From G963663525 sp963663525 (GTDB lineage Bacteria; Myxococcota_A; SURF-8; G963663525), in NCBI GenBank assembly GCA_963663525.2, contig CAXXHC010000003.1, positions 992,001 to 1,056,000 on the forward strand: 64,000 nt of DNA. The letters run 5' to 3'. Positions 16,370 through 22,912 of this stretch are shown here, piece by piece. Positions within the stretch are counted from its first letter, which is position 1. Every line of letters starts with the position of its first letter. The notes beneath the pieces are model-generated. The model was not told the DNA's origin. It saw nothing but the letters and a program-made list of their open reading frames with translations, and did not search any database. Both the position numbers and the translations under genes were made by a program.

Positions 16370-17454
16370 CCCGCTTTCGGTATCCCACCCACCGAATTTC
16401 TTCGAATGACGGCTCGGCCCTTGGCCGAGCCGTAGCCTTTTCCGGCACAACGCCCGATATCCTTGAGATTATTCAGCAATTCCTCGTGGGTGGATAACGT
16501 GTACTCCACGATGGAGGTTTTGCCGGGATAGATGTCGTACAGACGCCGGTAGCGTTCCGGTGTCAGGTTCGGCATTAAAACGTTCGCGCCTCCATCGAGA
16601 AAAGAAAATCGTTCCCGCGAGCCCGAAAGGGCTTCCACGGCGGTAGTCGCCGGAATATTGGCTTGAGGGCAGACGAGGCGTGCAAGCGCCACGACCTTGA
16701 GCGTCATCTCAATTTCGGACGGAACTTGCATGGATGTGCACGAATTTGCACGTTTGACCGAAAGCGGAGTTCCAGGATGGGCGATGAAGGGGCCGATGCC
16801 GATCATATCCAGGTCCAACTCATGAAACGTTGAAATATCCTCGGCCAGGACTTCGAACCGCTGCCCCGGCAATCCGACCATCACACCGCCGCCGATTTCG
16901 TACCCGAGATCACGCAGCCATTTCAGTCGTTCGATACGTGGATGCACGCCCGAACCTCTTGTAATGTTTCGATCGTGCAGGAACTCGAACAATGTGCGGT
17001 CGGAGGTTTCGAATCGTAGCAGGTAGCGATCCGCGCCGGCTTCCCGCCAAGCGGCGTAGTCCTCGAAGGGGCGTTCTCCCAGGCTCAGCGTTACGGCGAT
17101 ATCGAAACGGTCCTTGATCCGCCCGATGAGATCGGCGACCCAGGTTGCATGATGGCGGGGATCGTTCCCCGCTTGCAGGACGACCGTTCCGAAGTTCATC
17201 TCTGCGGCGCGAGAGACTGTATTCACGATTTCATCGGCATCCATCCGGTAGCGCGGAATACTTCGATTTGCGGCACGTAACCCACAGTAATGACAAGCGT
17301 TTGTACAATAATTCGAAATCTCGATCAAAGCACGCAGGTGGATTTCGTCGCCTACGTGAATGCGTCGAACGTCGTCGGCCTTTTCTTTCAGGCAATCGAT
17401 TCGTTTGGGGTCATCTTCCCGCAACCAAGAAAGGATTTCAGCTTGTTGCATCAT
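16366..17454 (-). CDS. hydE: [FeFe]-hydrogenase maturase HydE (radical SAM)
   Basis: A 362-residue radical SAM enzyme needed for synthesis of the dithiomethylamine bridge of the H-cluster. The SAM cluster motif is C50, C54 and C57 (YCTNACHYCGL). The core is typical (LQAGNDPRH, GGGVMVGLPGQ, GIGPFIAHPGTP). It is the last gene of the leftward sensor operon and overlaps the receiver-kinase gene by 17 bp. It is therefore expressed with the sensory proteins rather than with hydG. The 3' end contains a perfect 11-bp stem hairpin (16409-16433) inside the coding sequence. Confidence 0.96.
   Translation of the reverse strand: MMQQAEILSWLREDDPKRIDCLKEKADDVRRIHVGDEIHLRALIEISNYCTNACHYCGLRAANRSIPRYRMDADEIVNTVSRAAEMNFGTVVLQAGNDPRHHATWVADLIGRIKDRFDIAVTLSLGERPFEDYAAWREAGADRYLLRFETSDRTLFEFLHDRNITRGSGVHPRIERLKWLRDLGYEIGGGVMVGLPGQRFEVLAEDISTFHELDLDMIGIGPFIAHPGTPLSVKRANSCTSMQVPSEIEMTLKVVALARLVCPQANIPATTAVEALSGSRERFSFLDGGANVLMPNLTPERYRRLYDIYPGKTSIVEYTLSTHEELLNNLKDIGRCAGKGYGSAKGRAVIRRNSVGGIPKAG
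16409..16433. terminator. Hairpin inside the 3' end of hydE, 40 bp past hydG
   Basis: ACGGCTCGGCC and its exact complement are separated by a three-base loop. It lies just beyond the hydG stop and codes for the HydE tail (GYGSAKGRAV). No T-run follows on either strand, so it is at best a pausing or RNA-end-protecting structure. Confidence 0.35.
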
Positions 17455-18592
17455 CTTTCGCTACGTTTGATTCGGAAGCTTTCGGCAAATGAACGGTAAA
17501 CGTCGTACCGACATTTAAGGTGCTTGAAACGGAAACCGTCCCACCGTAAAGCGAGGCGATTTTCCGCACGATGGCCAATCCCAATCCGCTACCGGGAATG
17601 TCACGTGTTTTCGCATTACGTATCCGTGTGAATTCCTTGAACAATCGGGAAACATCCTCCTTTGACATGCCGATGCCGGTATCCGATACACGAAGGATAA
17701 ATCCGTTTTTTTCTTCCGTGACGTCCACCGTTACCTTTCCACCATCGCGGTTGTATTTGACGGCGTTGGTCAGCAAGTTGTTGAAAATGATCTCCAACTC
17801 GCTTCGATCGGCCTGGAATTGCATGGATTCAGGAATCACAAAGGCAAGATGAATTCCACGATGAGACACGGAATCGGAGATATTTTCAAGGCTTTCCTGA
17901 AGGATTTCGCAAACATCCACCGTTTCGATTCGACGAGTCCGCTGTCCCGATTCGATCCGCGTGAGATCGAGGAAGTCGTTGATGAGTTTTCGCATGTCGG
18001 AAATGCGCTTGAAACAGCGCTCGATGGATTGCGTGTATGCCTCGGTGGAAAGGGATTCCGGTTCCTTGAGGACATACAGATGGCTTTCCAGCGCACTCAG
18101 CGGAGCTTTCAATTCGTGAGATACAACTGAAAGCAGATCGAAACGCGCCCGGCGTTTTTCCTTGGTCAGCTTTTTCGCGTGCCGTTGAAGCACCAAGTGG
18201 CGAATCGCTTTTTCCAGGGTCGCTTGGAGTTCTTTCGGGGTGAACGGTTTTGCGAGAAAATCGAAGGCTCCGCGCTTGGTTGCGCTGACCGCCGCCTCGA
18301 TGGAGGCATACGCGGTCACCATAATCACGGTGATTTCCGGCTGGGTTTCGGTCAGATGCTGCAACAGGTCCATACCCTGGATACCGGGCAGTTTGTTGTC
18401 CAGCAACATGAGATCGGGAGCCTGTACGGTGATTTTTTCCAAGGCTTCTTCGCCACTTGCGGCTACATCGCATTGCAACTGAAACGTATCCTCGACTTCC
18501 TCCACGTATAGACAGAAATTTCGAAGGCTTCTGCGCATTCCTTCACGCATACCGGGTTCGTCGTCCACGATCAGCAGGCGAAGATCAGTCAT
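17438..18592 (-). CDS. Receiver-histidine kinase hybrid without sensor domain
   Basis: A 384-residue soluble protein. Residues 1-130 are a receiver domain (acid pair D10/D11, phospho-acceptor D65 in LMLLDNKLPG, K115 in AKPFTP). After a basic linker come HisKA (SVVSHELKAPLSALES, H159) and an ATPase domain (NNLLTNAVKYN, DTGIGMSKED, GSGLGLAIVRKI). There is no membrane or ligand-binding domain, so its input must be phosphorylation of the receiver. The gene overlaps the sensor-hydrogenase kinase gene by 8 bp upstream and hydE by 17 bp downstream. The likely order is sensor kinase to this receiver, modulating its own kinase. Confidence 0.92.
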   Translation of the reverse strand: MTDLRLLIVDDEPGMREGMRRSLRNFCLYVEEVEDTFQLQCDVAASGEEALEKITVQAPDLMLLDNKLPGIQGMDLLQHLTETQPEITVIMVTAYASIEAAVSATKRGAFDFLAKPFTPKELQATLEKAIRHLVLQRHAKKLTKEKRRARFDLLSVVSHELKAPLSALESHLYVLKEPESLSTEAYTQSIERCFKRISDMRKLINDFLDLTRIESGQRTRRIETVDVCEILQESLENISDSVSHRGIHLAFVIPESMQFQADRSELEIIFNNLLTNAVKYNRDGGKVTVDVTEEKNGFILRVSDTGIGMSKEDVSRLFKEFTRIRNAKTRDIPGSGLGLAIVRKIASLYGGTVSVSSTLNVGTTFTVHLPKASESNVAKDDATS

Positions 18593-20603
18593 GGATCGTC
18601 TCCTTCAGGGGGGCGCCGATGTCTTTTTTATGCGGAAGCGAAAGGGTGAAGGTGGTTCCCGTCTGTCCTTGCGCGGGATCGGCATTGGTTTCGACATCGA
18701 TTCGCCCACGATGCATTTTGACGATGCCGTATGCAACGGCCAAGCCGAGCCCGGTTCCGTGGCCCATTCGCTTGGTGGTGAAAAACGGCTCGAAAATGTG
18801 ATCCAGGTTTTCCTTTACGATTCCCGTTCCCGTATCCGAAATACGGATGATGATCCAATCGTCGCTTCCTTCGGTGGAAATTTCCAGTTCACCACCTCGA
18901 TTCATGGCGGCGACCGCGTTCGAAACGAGATTCGCCACGACTTGTACGATCTGATCAGCGTCGATTTCGGCGATGAGCGGACGGCGTTCGTGCCGCAGAG
19001 TCAGGTGAATCTTCTTCTCGTGAACGAACGAGGGGGCGCAACGGTCGATCATGTCCGTGATGTCCGTCGCCGTCAGATTCAGTTTGTTCCGCCGGGAGAA
19101 ATCGAGCAGTCCCGAAATGATCTTTCGGCATCGCTCGGCCTGTTCGACGATTACGGAAACATCCTGGTAGTGCTCCGAGGCCCGACCGATTTCGTCGAGC
19201 AGCATGTTGGCGTACAGTACGACCACGCCTAAAGGATTATTGACTTCATGGGCGATACCTGCGGCAAGCTGTCCCATGCTCGCCAGACGTTCGGATTGCA
19301 TCAGCATCTGTTGGGTTTCTGCCAGTTTTCGATGAGATTCGGCCAAGTCGTCCACTGTACGGCGAAGACGTTCTATCGTATATGGTAGGCACATTTCGTT
19401 TTCCGCCTGACCATCGATAACTGCAATGGCGTGCTCGCGGCAGGTGTCGTAGCCGCAAGCCCCGCAATTGAGTTCGTCCTCGGGCTTGAACTTGCCCAAG
19501 CGTTTCAAGGCGCTTTTTAACTGTTTTTCCGAATACCCGGAGCCTCGCATGTCGTTGGGGGAAAAAGAACGTGACAGATCCAACGAATCAAAGTCCGCCT
19601 GCCGCGTTTCTGTTTCGTCCGATGCGCTGGCGAGCCTCTCACGTGCGTACTGGCTGACCATCGCCCGCCGCCGAAACATAGGATCTTGGGTCGTCATGCC
19701 AGGCCCCATGATGCAGCCGTCACAGCAGAGGATTTCCAGCAATCGGGCATCCAGCGCTCCGGACTCGAATTCCTTGATCGCCTCGACGAAATTGACGCGC
19801 CCGTGGGCAGCCACCACATCGCCGGTTACGAGATCTTCTTTCAGATCGGCGGTTTGCAGCATACCCCGACTGATGGGAAAGAGCAGACCGAGCCCGGCAT
19901 GGGGTGGATCGGTATCGGATGAAGGAGACGTGGAAGGAACGATTCCTTGCATCTCGAACAATTCCCTCAGTTCGGCAAAGGTCAATACCGCATCGATTTC
20001 CCCCGCCACGAACGGATCGAGGGCTTCGCTTTTTTTTGCGATGCACGGTCCGATGAACACGATTCGTTCCAACGAGCCGTTTAGGGTGCGCAACGCCCGA
20101 GCCGTCGCGATCATTGGCGAGACGATTGGCGCAAGTGCAGGTACGAGATCCGGATGGTATTTTTCGATGTATGCAATCAAGGCGGGACAGGAGGTAGCAA
20201 TGTACTTTTTATCACTGTTTTCTTCCAACAGTTCTCGATACCGAGCGGCGACGAGATCGGCTCCGAAAGCCACCTCGTACACGCTGGCGAAACCGAGTTC
20301 GCGCAACGCTCCGATCACCCGTCCCGGCTTTTTCGCCGAAAATTCCGCAGGGAAACTCGGTGCAAGGATCGCCACAACGGGTTCTACGGCATTCAGTAAT
20401 TCTTTTACATGGGGAAGGTCGCTTCGCACTTGTTTGGCTTTTTGGCTGCAAACACGCACACAGTTTCCACAGCCGATGCAGCGTTCCTCGATCACTTCCG
20501 CCTGTCCGTTGGAAATCCGGATGGCTTTGGCCGGGCATTCGCGTACGCAGGTATAGCAGGTCCGGCATTTTTCCTTGATCGTCGATACGAGTGGAACGCT
20601 CAT
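18585..20603 (-). CDS. [FeFe]-hydrogenase-like sensor histidine kinase (HydS-type)
   Basis: A 672-residue fusion. The ATG at 20603 has GGGAG nine bases upstream; another ATG six codons earlier is possible. Order: two [4Fe-4S] ferredoxin motifs (CRTCYTCVRECP, CIGCGNCVRVCS), an H-domain (about 65-335), an extra [4Fe-4S] domain (CGACGYDTC to C405), a helical linker, HisKA (AGIAHEVNNP, H452) and an ATPase domain (DTGTGIV, GHGTGLGLAVAYG). H-cluster motifs are reduced: TSCPAL (C139), GPCIAKKSE (C187) and EILCCDGC (C293, C297). All four cysteines able to hold the cubane and bridge are kept, but a proton-relay Cys is absent, as in sensory hydrogenases. It probably senses H2 or redox state. No PAS domain is present. 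Confidence 0.92.
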   Translation of the reverse strand: MSVPLVSTIKEKCRTCYTCVRECPAKAIRISNGQAEVIEERCIGCGNCVRVCSQKAKQVRSDLPHVKELLNAVEPVVAILAPSFPAEFSAKKPGRVIGALRELGFASVYEVAFGADLVAARYRELLEENSDKKYIATSCPALIAYIEKYHPDLVPALAPIVSPMIATARALRTLNGSLERIVFIGPCIAKKSEALDPFVAGEIDAVLTFAELRELFEMQGIVPSTSPSSDTDPPHAGLGLLFPISRGMLQTADLKEDLVTGDVVAAHGRVNFVEAIKEFESGALDARLLEILCCDGCIMGPGMTTQDPMFRRRAMVSQYARERLASASDETETRQADFDSLDLSRSFSPNDMRGSGYSEKQLKSALKRLGKFKPEDELNCGACGYDTCREHAIAVIDGQAENEMCLPYTIERLRRTVDDLAESHRKLAETQQMLMQSERLASMGQLAAGIAHEVNNPLGVVVLYANMLLDEIGRASEHYQDVSVIVEQAERCRKIISGLLDFSRRNKLNLTATDITDMIDRCAPSFVHEKKIHLTLRHERRPLIAEIDADQIVQVVANLVSNAVAAMNRGGELEISTEGSDDWIIIRISDTGTGIVKENLDHIFEPFFTTKRMGHGTGLGLAVAYGIVKMHRGRIDVETNADPAQGQTGTTFTLSLPHKKDIGAPLKETIHD

Positions 20604-20635
20604 TCCGCTTGGCTCCCGCATTCAGACCGTTTCGA

Positions 20636-21928
20636 TTATACCGCTTTTTTTATAATTTTGGTCGATTTCTTTCCTGTCGTTTTCCTTATGTAGACCCACC
20701 AATACGTCGAACCCACGAAAAGCGCCCCTCCGACGATGTTCCCCAACGTCACCGGGATCAGGTTGTCCACGAGAAACGCGTTCCAAGTCAAACCGGTAAG
20801 GCTGGAACCGGTAGCCATCGTGCCTTTGAGCATCAAGCCCATCGGAATGAAGTACATGTTCGCCACGCAGTGCTCGAAACCCAAGGCGACGAAAGCCATG
20901 ATGGGGAAAAAGATCACCAGGACTTTCCCGGTGATTTCCCGTGCGGAGAGCGACATCCACACCGCCAGGCAGACGAGCCAGTTGCAACCGACGCCACGGA
21001 AAAAGGCTTCCGAAAAGCTCAATCCCACCTTCGCATTGGCAATGGCGAGAGCTTTTTCTCCCACACCGCCACCTCCCATTTTCCAAACGCCACTTTCGTA
21101 TACGATCCACGCCAAAAGCACCGAGCCTAGGAAATTTGCGAGGAAAACCAGAGTCCAGCGCGCCAACATGAGTCCACCGCCGAATTCGCGTCCTAGAAAT
21201 CCGGCGATCATCAAATTGTTTCCGGTGAAGAGCTCGGCGCCTGCGATGACCACGAGGATCAACCCCAGTGAGAATACCGCGCCAACCGCGACCTGAGACA
21301 AACCCACCCCCAGAACCCGGAAGGCGTCGTGGCCGACAAGCGTCGCCATGGCCGCGCCGAAACCGATATAGGCTCCGGCAAGAGCGCCCAAAACGATCGT
21401 GTTGACGATGGACAGGGCTATTTTCTTCGAACCGACGGCCCGTGTAACCATCTGTGCAACGGCCTGCGGGCTTCGGTCTTCGTAGACTTCGGGGCCGGGC
21501 AAACGTTCGCGAATCGATCCGATCAGACGCGAAAAGCCCGATGAAGCGCCGCCCTCGACGTGATCGTCAAGCGCTTTTTCCACGGCGTCAGCGATCTGGT
21601 CGGGAGTGAACGGCTTGAGAATGTAATCCGAAACGCCTAGACGTGTTGCCTCCGAAGCGGTTTCCACATCGCCGTATCCTGTGATGATAAGTACGGCTGA
21701 TCCTGGACGGTTTTCCCGGACGTTTCGGACCACTTCCATTCCGTCGATCCCCGGCATTTTCAGGTCCACCAACGCGCAATCGAAGTGCCCCCTGCGCGCC
21801 ATGTCCAGACCTTCTTCACCGCTATTGGCGGTTTCCACGTCGTAGCCGCGTTCGGAGAAGATTCTCTTGCAACTCTCACGCACGAAAGGTTCGTCGTCGA
21901 TCACCAGAATTCTCGGTTGATTCATCAT
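20636..21928 (-). CDS. Response-regulator receiver fused to a formate/nitrite channel (REC-FNT)
   Basis: A 430-residue two-part protein. Residues 1-125 are a complete receiver: D11/D12, phospho-acceptor D55 in CALVDLKMPG, T83 and K105. A 35-residue linker leads to a full FNT (FocA-type) channel, about residues 155-415 with six membrane helices. FNT signatures are AELFTGNN (231-238) and FEHCVANMYF (351-360), so the gating Thr (T235) and central His (H353) are conserved. FNT proteins move formate or related monovalent anions as pentamers. The receiver would be cytoplasmic. It sits 32 bp upstream of the sensor-hydrogenase kinase gene in the same operon. Phosphorylation-dependent gating is inference. 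Confidence 0.93.
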   Translation of the reverse strand: MMNQPRILVIDDEPFVRESCKRIFSERGYDVETANSGEEGLDMARRGHFDCALVDLKMPGIDGMEVVRNVRENRPGSAVLIITGYGDVETASEATRLGVSDYILKPFTPDQIADAVEKALDDHVEGGASSGFSRLIGSIRERLPGPEVYEDRSPQAVAQMVTRAVGSKKIALSIVNTIVLGALAGAYIGFGAAMATLVGHDAFRVLGVGLSQVAVGAVFSLGLILVVIAGAELFTGNNLMIAGFLGREFGGGLMLARWTLVFLANFLGSVLLAWIVYESGVWKMGGGGVGEKALAIANAKVGLSFSEAFFRGVGCNWLVCLAVWMSLSAREITGKVLVIFFPIMAFVALGFEHCVANMYFIPMGLMLKGTMATGSSLTGLTWNAFLVDNLIPVTLGNIVGGALFVGSTYWWVYIRKTTGKKSTKIIKKAV

Positions 21929-21976
21929 GACATGAATTCCCGTTACTGTTCGTTTGCTAATTAAAGAACGGTTCGA

Positions 21977-22606
21977 TTACCAGCGTTCGGCACTCAAACG
22001 GCGTTCCAGCCAGGTTCGTTCTTCATTGGTCAGTTCTCCGCAATGCTTTTCGATCCAGGCAACGTCTCCCGAGGCGATCGCCTGCTGTGCTTCCGGGCTG
22101 AGGGCGTACCCTTCGAGCACTCGGCTGCCTTGTTGCCAGAGCGAAAACGCAAAGGCGTTGTCACGACTGATGGCCTTGAGCACCTCTTTCACGAGGTCCG
22201 CCTCGATACGGTGGCCGTCCGGTCCCACTTCGGTCAGAGAATCGTCCACGCCGCGGACGACCGCCTCGCTAATTTCGTCGGGCGTAAACGGCTTTTCGAT
22301 GAATTCTTTTACTCCGAGACGAATGGCTTCCACGGCGTTGGGTACGCTTCCATACCCCGTAATGACAATCACCGACGTTTCCGGGTGCGTCTTGCGCAGT
22401 TTCCGTACTAGGTCCATACCGTCCAGGTCGGGCATTTTCAGGTCGGTTACGACCAGGTTGAACGTTTCGTTCATCGCCAGTTCGAGTCCTTCCAAGCCAC
22501 TGTTGGTCGTAACGACATCGTATGAAGTTCCGGCCAGAATCCGTTCACAGCTTTTCGTGACCACCGGTTCGTCATCCACGATCAAAATTTTCGGTTTGGG
22601 TATCAT
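21977..22606 (-). CDS. Receiver protein with small helical C-terminal domain
   Basis: A 209-residue protein. Residues 1-122 are a receiver closely similar to that of the REC-FNT protein (phospho-acceptor D55 in LVVTDLKMPD, T83, Lys in EKPFTPDE). Residues about 140-209 form a helical domain with ALSPEAQQAIASGDVAWIEK and a WLERRL tail. This resembles the small alpha-subunit-like (LigA/Os1348-type) fold rather than a DNA-binding domain; that assignment is from memory of the pattern and uncertain. It is the first gene of the sensor operon, directly behind the sigma-54 promoter at 22680-22665. Its job may be a protein-protein output. Confidence 0.85.
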   Translation of the reverse strand: MIPKPKILIVDDEPVVTKSCERILAGTSYDVVTTNSGLEGLELAMNETFNLVVTDLKMPDLDGMDLVRKLRKTHPETSVIVITGYGSVPNAVEAIRLGVKEFIEKPFTPDEISEAVVRGVDDSLTEVGPDGHRIEADLVKEVLKAISRDNAFAFSLWQQGSRVLEGYALSPEAQQAIASGDVAWIEKHCGELTNEERTWLERRLSAERW

Positions 22607-22664
22607 GGCGTCCTCTTTCTCGGGTTAAACCCGTGATCGATCCGAAGTTCCACATACGTGAACA

Positions 22665-22680
22665 GAGCATTTCACATGCC
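22665..22680 (-). promoter_or_regulatory. Sigma-54 promoter of the sensor-hydE operon
   Basis: Minus strand TGGCATGTGAAATGCT has exact GG-N10-GC spacing and matches TGGCACG-N4-TTGCW well. The predicted start near 22655 leaves a leader of about 50 nt. The AAGTTCCCGAATT site at 22681 abuts it upstream. Confidence 0.68.
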
Positions 22681-22789
22681 AAGTTCCCGAATTCTTCTTT
22701 GACGGAAGAACACAGTAAAAACGACGAGATAAGAGCTTGATCCACGAAACGACTGGTGTGAATTCCGAAAAGTGAAAATTCGGGAACTT
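22681..22789. repeat. Pair of 13-bp inverted sites in the divergent control region
   Basis: AAGTTCCCGAATT at 22681-22693 and its exact complement AATTCGGGAACTT at 22777-22789, 83 bp apart. Two oppositely oriented copies between divergent operons look like regulator-binding sites. The factor is unknown. Confidence 0.55.
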
Positions 22790-22912
22790 CAGGTGTATAT
22801 TTTAATAGGACACCGAACGTATTGAAATCCTTGAGAATACTGGATTTTCCACTTGATTTGGTTTCGCAAACGACGGATAATCGATCCAAGATTCCATTTG
22901 TCGGAGGTCCAA

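Larger units (their letters stand above)
22607..22912. other. Divergent control region between sensor operon and Cache kinase
   Basis: 306 bp without a gene. It contains the leftward sigma-54 promoter and the 13-bp inverted sites. For the rightward kinase no sigma-54 match was found; an AT-rich TATATTTTAAT stretch near 22796 could serve as a -10. Confidence 0.6.

Noticed and set aside
18585..20603. Second catalytic hydrogenase
   Set aside because: The reduced L1 motif, lack of small-subunit tail and the kinase module point to sensing rather than turnover.
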